A stretch of 64,000 nucleotides of DNA from Ilex aquifolium (lineage: Eukaryota; Streptophyta; Magnoliopsida; Aquifoliales; Aquifoliaceae). Location of the stretch: positions 43,198,173 to 43,262,172 of the forward strand of contig OX637395.1 in the NCBI GenBank assembly GCA_951799425.1, written 5' to 3'. This document shows, piece by piece, positions 12,561 to 24,224 of this stretch; within the stretch, counting starts at the first letter, position 1; each line of letters begins with the position of its first letter. A program made the translations under genes and the position numbers. The notes beneath the pieces were generated by a model, which saw only the letters and a program-made list of their open reading frames with translations, was not told where the DNA came from and did not search any database.

Positions 12561-12904
12561 CTATTTTGAGTATAAAATATTTGTTGTGGAATACTTTCAA
12601 AAACAATTAATCAATTCTACATTCCATATCAATAGAAACCAACTCCTATTAATCTGTTTATACACATGTATTGTAACTATTTCATTGTCTTTTTCGCATA
12701 TTTGGGATAAGAGTGATTGTGAGCAATTCTTGTTAAACAGATATTATTATAGTACAAAGGAATTAATAGAGACTCTCTACTTAAAGTTGTAATCTTAAGA
12801 GATGCTTGAACTCATCGTTACTTTTAGTTAATTGAAGAATTAGTCAACTTTTAAACACTATAAGTAACATAATGCTTTTGTTAAGTAGTTTTAGCAATAT
12901 GAGC

Positions 12905-12940
12905 ACACACACAAACACACACACACACACACACACATAT
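12905..12940. repeat. (CA)n microsatellite
   Basis: Interrupted CACACA run followed by TATATA. Confidence 0.85.
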
Positions 12941-13147
12941 ATGTAATGAATGTTTAGCTAAGAAACTAATAAAATTTTATGTTAAAATAACAATTATGTA
13001 GAGTATCGCTCCTATTTGATGTTGAAACTCAGAAGAAGTCAAGAAACTTGTCTATAAGAGTTGTGATAAAATCTAATTTAATCCAAAATCTAATTTAATC
13101 ATTTTGTTTGGCAAGAAATTTGAGACAATGTAAAAACTATTAACTTA

Positions 13148-14258
13148 AGGTGCGTTTGGTAACGTTTTCGTTTTTATGTTTTTTTTTATAAAAAAAATGG
13201 ACCCCTTAGAGGTTCTAACCACGGAGCACGCAGATAGAACTAAGTTTTGTTTTATTTGTGATAAAAATTAAAAATATAAAACAAATTTGTTAGTTATTTA
13301 TATTTAAAAATTTATACAAACAAAAATAAAAAATATGTTTGGTATTATTCCAAAAATTTACCATCTAACACCTCCGCCAACCACCAACAGCCAACCACCA
13401 GCCACCTAGCCACCATCGAAAACCAGCCACCCACCAACCCCTGAAATTCACCACCCTCACCCCGAAACTCACCACCACCGAAACCCACCACCATCAGCAC
13501 CACCCCCTGAAACCCACCACCACCCAGCCCCAATACCACCCCCTGAAATCCACCCCAATCGGCTGAAACCCACAGCCACCCAACCCATCCCCATCATCTG
13601 AAACCCACAGCCACCCCCATCCCCGAAACCCACAACCACCCAACCCACCCCCAACCCCGAAACCCACAGCCACCCAACCCCACCCCATCCCCGAAATCCA
13701 CACCCATCCAATCCACCCCCATCCCCGAAAACCCTCCACCACCCAAACCCACCACCACCAACCAACCCCACCACCACTAGCGAAACTCACCACCATTCCC
13801 CAAAATCCATCACCACCACTAAAATAAAGAAGGTTGAGAGAGAGAGAGTGAGAGCGACAGAGGGAGGGGGGGAGATGGCGTCTGGATTCATCTTCGTGTG
13901 GCTTCGGCTTCTCTTCGTCTTCGTGTGGCTTCGGCTTCGTCTTCAGCAGAGAGAGAGAGATAACAGAGATCTGAGAGATGAAAGAGAGATGTTTTTTATA
14001 TACTCAAGAAAAAAATTCATATTTTGTTGCTAAGGAAGATCGAAGCCCAGACCTCATTACATGACTCGCGCGTGTTTGTTTTTTTGATGTTTTCAAAAAT
14101 ATCCTTTTGGATGTTTCTATATTTGAACCTTGTTTTTGAAACAGAGCAATTAAAAAAAAATAAAAACATTCACCAAACATGTTTTTATTTTTTTTTGGGC
14201 CATAAAATGAAAACAAAAACAAAAAAAAAACGAAAACACCAGGTTACCAAACGGGCCC
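13148..14258. mobile_element. PIF/Harbinger-like non-autonomous TIR element
   Basis: The left end AGGTGCGTTTGGTAAC and right end (reverse complement GGGCCCGTTTGGTAAC) are inverted repeats that continue into matching TTTTCGTTTTT tracts. Both ends are flanked by TTA (13145-13147 and 14259-14261), the target preferred by Harbinger elements. The interior holds a CCACC-rich minisatellite (about 13362-13815), GA repeats and a short frame starting near 13848, with no transposase. Ends starting with the GTTTGG type also occur in hAT elements, so the superfamily is probable rather than certain. Confidence 0.6.
13362..13815. repeat. Proline-codon-like minisatellite
   Basis: Imperfect repeats of the CCGAAACCCACAGCCACCC type, about 30 bp per unit and strongly strand-asymmetric (almost no G on plus). 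Long Gly/Trp-rich frames on the minus strand are by-products of the repeat, not genes. Confidence 0.75.
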
Positions 14259-14697
14259 TTAAGCAATTGAAAACAAATTATATTCAACAAATATGCAAAA
14301 GAAATTATACAATTAAAGGCCGAGAATGACTTTTTAGAAAATTTTATGATCTATGAATTTTTTATATGAAATTGTCCTTTTCACATATAACTATGTCTAG
14401 ATATGAACATTTGATTTTGGGCTGCTTTGTCACTTAAATTGTCAACTTGTTTATTATTATTATTATGACAAATGAAATTTTTATTAATTAAAAGAAGCAT
14501 ACAATAATAGTGTGGGTTTAGTTACTAATGGGGTGAGTATAAAAAGAGTGAACTTAATAATTTGATAATAAAAAATTAAATAGAGTGAAAATAGAGATTT
14601 GTGGGGGTGGGAGTGGGAATAGCCCCACCCATCTTCTAATTAAGAGAGGAGAAGCTCAACCGATTTAAGGAGTAGTTTATGGTATAAAAAAAGAACA

Positions 14698-14856
14698 ATG
14701 ATATGTATCCCAAATCTCCAACCCAAATTTTCATTCCAAATTAAGGGAGACCATTGGATGAGTGGTCTCATTTAAAAAAATTGATGGGATCCACTCATCC
14801 AATGGTCTCGCTTGATTTGGGATAAAAATTTGGGTTAGAAATTTGAGATATATAGT
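14698..14856. mobile_element. Hairpin MITE
   Basis: Nearly complete palindrome: the left arm contains ACCCAAATTTTCATTCCAAA and GGAGACCATTGGATGAGTGG; the right arm contains CCACTCATCCAATGGTCTC and GATAAAAATTTGGGTTAGAA. The arms (about 70 bp) are separated by an A/T-rich loop of about 15 bp. The size fits Tourist/Stowaway-like MITEs; the superfamily was not determined. Confidence 0.7.
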
Positions 14857-16237
14857 ATTTTCCATCAAGAAATTCGTATTGTATTGTGATTATAAATTTT
14901 GCTAGTTTTTTAAAATTAAATTTGAGGACTACTCATCAAAGGTAAAATTCTTTTTTGCAGATTCCCCTCCGGAGAGAATCATAAACCAGGCCAACATGGC
15001 TTCTCTCTCTCTCTCTCTCTCTCTCTCGCTTCGTCTCTCCAGTCTCCAGGCATGAGTGTTATGAGCTTGAGTTATCTAGCAGCCACATGAATAATCACTA
15101 TTGTCATCTCAGCTTCTCAAGGGCATTGTAATTCCTCCACTTCCACCCCTCCTGCTCCTGGTCACTTTGTGGGTCCTACGTTGGAGGAGAATAACAGATT
15201 CTTTGTAATAAACCCTCTCGTAGCGGCCTTGAAATATACGACCCGGAAGTGGAAACTTGATTGATAGCAGCCAAAAGCAAACTTGGGATAGAAAACATCT
15301 CTCTGGTTCAGAAAATAGCTTCTTATGCTAGTGGGTGGGGGGTTTGAGGAGGGAACAGACTAACCCACCCTTCAGGGCCTCAGGCCTCCATCATCATATC
15401 TATCAGTTTACCAACAGAATCTTTGCTGCCGAGAGTTCCCATTGAGAATCTTCACAAAGTGAGCCACTTACTTCTTCCTCTTCTCTTTTTTCTTTCTTTC
15501 TTTCTTCCAAAGTGAATCTGAAGTTCCTCTTTTCTTCTAAACGTAAATTATATCTGATTTTTGGGTTTGATGAACTGGGTTGTCTTTTTTAACCCATGAT
15601 TCTTTATTTGATTTGTTATTTAAAGTCATATTGCGATTCCTGACATCACAGTAGAGGTGGTGATGATTTTGGGTTCAAAATGTTCCTTTGATTTCTATTA
15701 CTCTTGCTTATATTGGACTTTGAAGATAATGGTTAATGAATCCCATCTATTTATGGTCGGCTAAAGTATCAAGGTTTTAAGCTTCAACCAAACCTTTAGT
15801 GCCCCAATTCTTCATTGAGATTGTGGTTGGTTATTCTCACTCAGTATTGTGAAATGCTTTCTTTAGTTGGATTTCTTACTACAAGTCTATTCCTGCATGA
15901 ACCCAACAAATTGATGTCCCTGTTCTCTATGAATTTATTTTCAGTATGAGTCTCTTCCAGTGATAGTCCCTTGGCATCCGCTTCTGGGTTCTATAAAAGT
16001 TGTACAATACTATTCCTGTATGAATCTTTGTTTGGGTTCTTTCCTCTAAAATGCATTTCTGATGGCAGTTCCAAAGAAATTTATGTTGATGATGTTTGTG
16101 TGACCTGGACTGATTTGATTTTTGAAGACAAGCGACTTCCTGGAAGTTCCTCTTTTTGTTTTTCGTAAGTTACATTTCTTCTGTGCTTTGGGTCATGACT
16201 CCTTGGTTTTTGGGTGATTTAGGCTAAAAAATACAGT
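14857..16237. other. NLP promoter and 5' UTR region
   Basis: Contains a (CT)n run at 15001-15029 and C/T-rich sequence at 15470-15520 of the sort seen in plant leaders. An acceptor-like ACAG lies at 16233-16236, directly before the T of the TATG start, suggesting a 5' UTR intron whose donor may be near 15460. That is inference. Confidence 0.4.
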
Positions 16238-19200
16238 ATGGATGACGATGCCTTTACGCCTAACACCACGCTGAAAACACTTTCAGACAACACTATGGAT
16301 TTCAACCTCATGGATGAACTCTTGTATGACGGATTCTGGTTGGAGACTACTGATGGATCCAATATTTGGCAGCCAACTCCATCAGCTTCCACCGCCTTAA
16401 ATTCTCCTTTATATTGCTTTCCTAGTTCAGATTCTAGGATGGACTATTTAGATCCAAACCCGCATCAGAAAGGCAATGAAGAAACAGAAAGATCAATTTT
16501 TGATGACACCCTACCTCTTGGATATTCCCATGAGGATCATTTCGTTGAAAGCCAAATGCAAAATCAAGAAACCACAGCATCTTCAGGTCAATCTCAAAGA
16601 TTTCTAGTTGAAGGCACTGAAAGTAACAGAAGATTGTGGATTGCACCAAGTAAAAATCCTAGACCACGTATCTCAGTTAAAAAGAGATTAATGCAGGCAA
16701 TTGAGTATCTAAAAGAAACCACTAGAGATAGAGATGTCCTTATTCAGATATGGGTGCCTATAAAGAGAGGAGGCAGACATGTCCTTACCACTAACAATCA
16801 ACCATTTTCCCTCAATCCAAACTGCAAGAGTCTTGCAGATTATAGAGATGTTTCCAGGAGCTATCAGTTTTCGGCTGAGGAAGACTCGAAGGAGTTTGTT
16901 GGGTTGCCTGGCCGGGTTTTCTTGAAGAAGTTGCCTGAGTGGACTCCTGATGTTCGCTTCTTCAAAAGAGAGGAGTACCCACGTATTAAGCATGCCCAAC
17001 AGTACAATGTTAGTGGATCTCTGGCAGTTCCTGTTTTCGAACGTGGTAGTGGCACTTGCTTGGGCGTTGTTGAGATTGTGACAACTACTCAAAAAGCCAA
17101 TTATCAACCCGAACTTGAAAATGTCTGCCGAGCTCTTGAGGTGTGTCTTTTTCTTCTTTGTCGTCGTCGTAAGTTTTGTTGAGTGGAGATCAGAATGGTT
17201 GACTTGTTTTAAAAACTCAAACATTATAAGAACACAGATTTCACACATAGTCTGGATGTAATCTGTTTAGTCTTTTTTCCACTGCAAATGTCACATGAAT
17301 TGTTGGCCCGGCATGTGTACCATCTAAGCCATCTCATCAGGGGCCTCTCTTCATTCAAGAATCCCCCTTTACCATCAGCTTTCAACTCTGTTTTACTTTT
17401 TCATATCACAAGCATGAGGAGAACTGCCTACAAACTCTCACTGATATACTCATATTCTCCCCATTTCTGTTCCTATATGCCCATTTGCTTTTTGTGCACC
17501 CCTTCCATGTTGTCTAAATAGTGTCCTTACTATCGTATTTTCTTCACTATGATCATGCTTATCTTCCTCCCTGAAAGAGTTATTCTACTCTGAGTTCTCC
17601 TTCACTAGGATACAGCAAAATGAATTTTAAGATTCAGTTTTGATTTGACTTCATCCTCTTGTATTCTTTTCTGAACAAACATGTTTTACTTGCAGACTGT
17701 TGATCTAAGGAGTTTTGAAATCTTGAGTCCTCCCAAACTAAAGGTACAATAGATGATACCTCAAACAAATTGAATCTAAAAACTTGAAATACATTTTCAT
17801 TTCGGATATAACAGGTATGATTCTGTATCAGGATTCCAACGATTCTTACCAAACTGCACTAGCAGAGATTCGAGACCTTTTGAACGCTATCTGTGACACC
17901 TATAAATTGCCTTTGGCCCAGACTTGGGCCCCATGTGTCCAACAAGGAAGAGGTGGGTGCCGACATTCTGATGAGAACTACACTTTCTGTGTTTCCACCA
18001 TAGATTCTGCTTGCTATGTGCCAAATCCTAAATTTTTGGACTTCCACAAGGCCTGCTCTGAGCACCACCTCCTTAGAGGTGAAGGTGTTGCTGGGGGAGC
18101 ATTCATGACAAACCAGCCATGTTTCGCCACTGACATTACAGCTTTCAGCAAGACCGAGTATCCTCTCTCTCATCATGCCAGAATGTTTGGATTGCATGCA
18201 GCTGTGGCAATACGATTTCAAAGCATCCACACAGGGTTGGATGATTTCGTCTTGGAGTTCTTCCTGCCACTTGATTGCAAAGGTTCTGAAGAACAAAAGC
18301 AGATACTGAACTCATTATCCTCTGTGATACAACAGGTATGTCATAGCTTACGTGTTGTTACAGACCAGGAACTAGCAGAAGAAACTGCATTCCCAGTTGG
18401 AGAAACAGTCACACCTTCAGGTGGTAGACTAGATGAAGAGACCAATCCGAAGTTGGTATCTTCTCCTTCACCCTTTCAAAATGAGTCATCCTTGATTGCT
18501 GACATAAGGGAAGCCCAGAGAAAAGGTAAAAGTGTTGCGATCTCCATGGAGTATCAGAAAGAGGAGCCAGAAGGAGGGTTCAAGGTGACAACCCATAGGG
18601 ATAGCAATGAGGCAGAGATACACCATGAGCCAGTATTCTCAGAACGGAAGCAATTTCAGCAAGATTCTGGGACCAAAAGAAGTGCTGAGGGTGATGGGGA
18701 CATTTCTTCTGTTGGCTGGCATCGCCCTTCAGGTGCCAGAAAAGCAGGCGAAAAAAGACAAACGAAGACAGAGAAGACCATCAGCTTGGAAGTACTTCAG
18801 CAATACTTTGCTGGGAGCCTAAAACATGCTGCTAAGAGTATTGGGGGTTAGACAATATTCACTACTAATTATTCAAGACATCTGTTCTAGATTGAGTTAC
18901 ATTAAATTTAAATTCGTCAGCTAAGGATTAACATTCCATCTAGATATTCCAACCATTTACTGGTCAGGACCACCATTACAAAATTTTAATTTTTTTTTAA
19001 AGCCCAGATTCATCCCCCATTTTACAATATAACAGTTTTTATTAGAAAATGTTTGAAAAAATATTGGAAGTATGCATGACCATTTTAAGTTCTATGTACT
19101 ACTTGAGAAACTTCAGAATTGTTTCTTATAATATTGAGTTGTGCAGATGTGTTTCTACTAGGAAATCTTTTCAGTTTTGCTTGTAGCATGTTTTTCATCC

Positions 19201-20941
19201 TTTGCTTTGCTGTTGGTGTAGGCTTCCCTCTATACTCTAAGTTAGCTTCTGGATAAAATCAAGAGTTCCACTCATTCATGGAGCGGAATACTTTATTTGC
19301 TAATGACAAGATGCAAAGCTGCATTTAAACGAGACTTGTTTGATAAGTTGATTTTTGGTCGGGAAACCATCTAGTCAAAAAACTTTTGAGTTCAATACTG
19401 TTTGTGACTTTTTCATTAGGTTCCGCTGTAATTTTGTTGCTTCCAACTCACTTTTGCAATATTATTATCCTTATATCTGAAGGGTTGTGTTAGAGTATTA
19501 CTTTCCTATTGTTTTACTTTCCTATTATGTTACTTTCCTAATATGTCATTTTCCTATTGTTCTACTTTCCTACTATATGGTTTTTGTATTGTTTTCTACT
19601 TTCCTAATACTGTAATTGTCTTCAATATCAATGTAATATAAATAGTGATAGGGTTGGCAATATATACCCTACCGACCACATTGTTCCTTCCTCTCTTTTT
19701 TTTTTCCTTAACCCTGACATAAAATTATTTAATTTTCAACTGGTTGTAAAGTTTTGTACAGAATGACTTCTTGTGAAATCTGACTCTGCACCCTATGTCT
19801 CTTTTCCCTTAAATCTGCGTTAGCATCGGGAGTGGACCTTTTTGTTTCAAGTCACAAACTTTTTAAGCTGTGCGTTCTCTTTATAAGAGATTCATCACCC
19901 TTGCATAGACAAGGTTGCCAGAGTATCTATCATTTTGTACTCTCCTAGATTTTTGTGTTGACTACATGCCATGAAGCATGGATATCCTTAGCAGCTGAGT
20001 TAAATTGGTAGTTCTTTGCATATGATTTTATGCATGTAAGCTACTCAGCTCACCTGCTTACCAAGTTTTTCCCACTTGCAGTGTGCCCCACTACTTTGAA
20101 AAGGATATGCAGGCAACATGGCATCAACCGATGGCCTTCTCGAAAAATCAAGAAGGTAGGCCACTCCTTGAGGAAACTCCAACGCGTAATTGATTCTGTC
20201 CAAGGCGCAGAGGGTGCTATTCAACTCAGCTCCTTCTATACAAGCTTCCCCGAACTAAGCTCTCCAAATTTACCTGGGACAAGCCCCCTCTCCACCTCTA
20301 AGATGAGGTTAAACACACAACCCGAGGGCAGCTTAGTGAGCCCTGGAATCACGGCTTCAAAATCACATTCTTCTTCCGGCAGTCATAGCTCCAGTTCAAG
20401 CTTCTGTGGTTCCACTGGAACAAAGCAACCGTCTATCGCCATCATTGCCTCAGGTACTGGAGATGGTTTATCAGCAGTACAGCCTGGTGGGGTGCTGAAG
20501 AGAGTAAGCAGCAATGCAGAGTTGCACGACTTGTGTCACGAGGAAACAAAGTTTCCGGTAAGGTCTCATAGCCATAATTTCTTTAGTGAGCATCCTTGGC
20601 TTGAGGCTCCACCTCCTTTACCAAGAAGTAGCAGCCAGCTTTTCTGCAAAGCAAGCACTTTTAGAGTAAAAGCCACTTGGGGGGAAGTTAAGATCCGGTT
20701 CAGCATGCAACAAAATTGTTGCTTCAGAGAGTTGCAGCGAGAAATTGGCGGGCGATTTAATGTAGACGATATCAGCAAAATCAATCTAACGTATTTGGAT
20801 GATGACTCCGAGTGGGTTCTTTTAACGTGCGATGCTGATCTTGAGGAATGTATGGACATACACAGATCATCTGGGAACCACACGATTAAGCTTTCACTTC
20901 ACCAAGCTTCCCATCCGACCCTTGGAAGTGCATTAGGGTAG
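16238..20941 (+). CDS. NLP: NIN-like protein (RWP-RK transcription factor)
   Basis: Four coding exons with matching phases: 16238-17140, 17696-17743, 17832-18846 and 20082-20941, about 941 aa, the usual NLP length. The N-terminus has MDELLYDGFWLETTDG (25-40). A GAF-like nitrate-response region follows, containing VLIQIWVPIKRGGRHVLTT and EFVGLPGRVFLKKLPEWTPD. The RWP-RK domain spans about 630-690, with RWPSRKIKKVGHS at 672-684. The C-terminal PB1 domain spans about 849-930 with an acidic DDDSEWVLLTCDADLEEC motif for oligomerisation. NLPs bind nitrate-responsive elements and activate nitrate assimilation genes. The third exon begins after the second AG in that region (17830-17831), the only acceptor keeping the frame. 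The paralogue is closest to the NLP1/NLP2 group by recollection. No lesion seen. Confidence 0.95.
19498..19577. repeat. Five-copy 16-bp tandem repeat in NLP intron 3
   Basis: Units TTACTTTCCTATTGTT, TTACTTTCCTATTATG, TTACTTTCCTAATATG, TCATTTTCCTATTGTT and CTACTTTCCTACTATA lie head to tail. They start 9 bp after a TGTTAGAG motif and precede ATATAAATAG near 19637, so this could be the U3 part of an old LTR. No matching target duplication was found. Confidence 0.8.
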
Positions 20942-21512
20942 CTGTGGCCCATCCTAACACTTTGATCTGTTTCTGGTGGCTTATGTTGTGAGAATGAGAA
21001 AAAATGCCCATGTAATTTTCTGTAAAGCACTGAAGCGCGGGGGTTTGTCTATAATGGAGGTGGAGGTCGCAGTTTGTCAAATGGTCGGATTTCTGGGACT
21101 TTCTGTTAATTGTATCACAAGGAATCTATTTACGCTCATGATAACACCACCACCACCACTAATGCGACTTGATACTATAGTATAGATCAATGAGTCTGGA
21201 ATGGGGCTTATCAAAACACACGGATTTCCAAACCTACTGTGGATTCATGTAAAAACATCAATAGTATAGTTGGTGTTCCTTGTATGGGCATTGATTTGTC
21301 TACCCCTATTTAGTATAAGTTCCAAATTGTTAGGGACTCTGCTGTGTATGTGTGTGTGTCTCTCTCTCTCGGTCATGGTGCTCCTCCGCATTGCTGTTTA
21401 GTTTTTTATTGCATTACTTGGGAGTGTAGGGCGATATGAGAGGCCTCAGAGCTGAAATGTTGGCCCAAGTTTGGTAAGAAGGGGAGGGGGTCTTATTTCT
21501 TTGATACCCAGG
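20942..21512. other. NLP 3' UTR and spacer
   Basis: Transcript tail of the NLP gene and a short (TG)n(TC)n run at 21347-21370. No further gene was recognised. Confidence 0.5.
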
Positions 21513-21815
21513 AATAGGGCTGTTTTGAGCCGAGTTCGAGTTGAGTTTGAAAATTTTGTTTCTTAATCGAGCCTAAAAAATTATTCAAGTTTGGCTCGTT
21601 TCCTAAACGAGCCGAGCTTGAACAAGCCAAAAACAAGTCGAGTTCAAGCCGAGCCTGAGTATTTGCACATAAATAAGTTGAGTCTGTCGAGTTTGTAGGG
21701 CTTGTTTTCTAAACGAGTCTAAAAACTTATTCAAGTTCGAACTCGTTTAGAAAACGAACCGAGCCTGAATGAGTCAAATCCAAGCCGATTTCAAATCAAG
21801 CTTGAGTGGATGGAA
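21513..21815. repeat. Degenerate GAGCCGAG-type dispersed repeat
   Basis: Repeated GAGCCGAG, CTCGTTT and AAACGAG motifs in both orientations (for example CTCGTTTCCTAAACGAGCC). This pattern is typical of old plant TIR elements beginning with an AGGGCTGTT-like end (21517). The other terminus was not located. Confidence 0.45.
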
Positions 21816-23422
21816 TTCACGATTGAATGAATACATAGATGATTTGAGTGGGACCAACTTAAGTGCAAGATTTAATGCAAACATCAATTTTAAATTGACA
21901 AACCTGCAACGATTAGTTTTTTAGTATACTAGTTAGTGCACATGTGTGTTGCACATGAACTATTTTACATTTAATTTTATTTTTCTATTTCCGTTTGTAA
22001 GTTTTTTTCCCCAAGCAATTTGGGAATATGACGGGAAATGTATGGAGAAGTAAAAGATAAATAAAAGAGCAAAATAACAAGATTCACTCGAACTAACATA
22101 TGATCGTACTCTTACATCCATAGCTAGGAACGAAAAACAAAAATCTCCTTAATGAAAATTATTTTAACAAACAAAGAAACACTTTGGGAGAAAAACATTG
22201 AAATAGATTGAAAGTAAGAGATAGCTAGTATTAGAGGTGGTGTTTGAGTCACATTAGGCTACAAAAGTCAATATATTAAATAGAACCCAAATCAATGAGC
22301 TGATTATTAGCCCCACCTCCAGTAAAAAAAAATAACACTTCTCTTTGGCTTTCGTTGCCAACCCAAACAATTTCACCAACCCTGCTTGGAATGCCATTGT
22401 CCCTAGTAACACGGAGGGGCTGCTTGAGCCTTTGTGCTTGCAGGATTCTTTTCATTTGAAGAGCTTTCATGTAGCACCTCTACAATTTTGCAGTCAGATA
22501 TTGAAAGAGAAACTTGACTCCATCAAGTTGTAACCTATATCAAAAGAATTAAAACTTAATTATGCAAACAAATGATATTAGGCCAAAAAATATGCACTAA
22601 AATTCTACATTAACGTACCACAACATCAAAACTGGGCCGTTGATAACATGTACAATAACTAAGAAAGGCATCATTATCATTTGCTTTCAATAGGTTTTTG
22701 GGTTCATCTAAACTCATTTATTTAATGAATCTAACATGTCCACTCATTTAGTGTTTGAATCAACTAAGTGAAAATAGTGAAAAAAAAAAAAAAACAATCC
22801 ACAACAAAATATCACATTGCCTCCTTCCACCCACTGTCTCCATGAATCTATTTCGCAGTATACCCATAATAAGAATGGGTGCAGTACATGGATGCATGTA
22901 ATATTGTATATAGTAAAATTAGAACCACAAAATTGAGATTGCACCAAATCATGGGCTGCAAAACAAAGTGGCATACCATTTTTTGGTTTATGAGTTAGCT
23001 CACGGCAATGATAGTATCATTGTTACAAACATGAAGATGCAATATAAAAAATTGAAAAGGTAGAAAAGATAGTTTGTGCGAGTGATGACAGTACGCCCAC
23101 CGAAAAGAAACATCCAACTTCCAAGGGCATGCAATAATTCAAAAAGTCTTGCATAAACTTAAAAATAAAAAAATAAACCCTGTCATACCTTACTCATAAG
23201 GTGCGTAAACCTTTTGTAAAATACATCAAGTATGCTACCCATTCGTAGATTGACTCAAATAGTACAAAGTGAGGTGCTTATAGACAAACAAAAATGCTTA
23301 AGTTGTTTCCTGAAAACTCATGGGTTGGCCCGCTAAAAAATTCCAAGTTCATATTTTTTTTCCTATCTCTTCAAAAATAGAGACAACATAATACAAAAAG
23401 AAAGAGTCAGAATGAGATATAC

Positions 23423-23902
23423 CTTTTCCTTCAGAAGATTATCGGGTTCGTATTTGCAATCATCTAACCTTCTAAGATCGGAGCTATCAACCACCCACAC
23501 CAAACCATTAGTTAGATCAAAATAGTTCATCCAGTTAGATCTAATAGTCCTTTGCCCCCCAACATCCCATATGTTATGTGTATACCTGTCAATATCAGAT
23601 CGATTATTAATGAATTGCATTAAAACTACAAGTAATCATCAACGCTTCATTCAACTTAACAATTGACGTAACCAAGTAACCATATAGGTGAACCTAAACA
23701 ATTAAAAAACTCTTAATTTAAAGAATCTAATTTAACAAGCTAACATGAAGTGATACTGGGTCCAAAATTTTTAAATAGTGAATTTTCAATAATTCAATTA
23801 GCAACAAAAATATTCACGATCAATGTTTGAAAGACGTATTGAGTGAGTGTAATGGAAATTTAATAAAAGAGCATACTTGTAAGTCATGGTCTTAATGTTG
23901 AA
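23423..23902 (-). pseudogene. ARL2/TITAN5-like GTPase exon fragments
   Basis: Exon 23423-23585 (minus) starts after a CAG acceptor and ends at GAAAAG before GTATAT. It encodes YTHNIWDVGGQRTIRSNWMN and GLVWVVDSSDLRRLDDCK, matching the switch II (WDVGGQ) and following segment of ARL2-type ARF-like GTPases, which work with tubulin-folding cofactors. Upstream at 23877-23902 a short piece encodes FNIKTMTYK, which sits directly before this exon in the family, ending at an intact donor. The P-loop exon and the NKQD-containing C-terminal exons are absent, and the FNIK exon is interrupted by an (AT)n run where the conserved PTLG is expected. Exon-intron structure is kept, so this is a genomic copy, not a retrocopy. 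Confidence 0.8.
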
Positions 23903-24224
23903 ATATATATATATAGGGGAGAGGGGAGTAGGTAGATAAACCCCATTTGAATTGCAACCATCAATATACTTCTTTCCATTCAATTATCTCAATCAACTAA
24001 CACTCAGCAAACAAAAAAATGATATCATTAGCTTCACAATATATTCCCAATAACCCCCATGAACTACATGATGTTAGGATATGATGATAAACCAAAATGA
24101 TATGAAACTTTTATTTAAGGATAGTTCATTGAAGCAGTTCGTACCTTCGCTTAAAAACCATAGTGATGATAAAAACTTAGCATTCGAAGAAATTTGAAGC
24201 GTCCTTTAAAAGATATTGCAAGTT

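Noticed and set aside
13345..13796. Gly/Trp-rich minus-strand proteins
   Set aside because: By-product of the C-rich minisatellite in a transposable element.
12530..14597. Complete Helitron with 5' end at 14597
   Set aside because: The 3' end is good but TCTCTATTTTCAC as 5' end rests only on a two-base motif and A context; left as a possibility.
15971..16168. 65-residue frame MASASGFYKSCTILFL upstream of NLP
   Set aside because: Lies in the likely 5' UTR/intron, not in phase with the NLP start, no family resemblance.
16709..17248. 179-residue minus-strand frame opposite the first NLP exon
   Set aside because: It is the antisense shadow of a conserved coding exon; no splice or family support.
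17784..17831. NLP third exon starting at the ATG or first AG near 17816
   Set aside because: Using that AG shifts the frame to an immediate stop; the AG at 17830-17831 joins in phase and gives the conserved SNDSYQTALAEI.
19491..19740. Solo LTR in the NLP intron
   Set aside because: TG...CA-like borders can be drawn but the 5-bp flanks (GGTTG and TAAAA) do not match.
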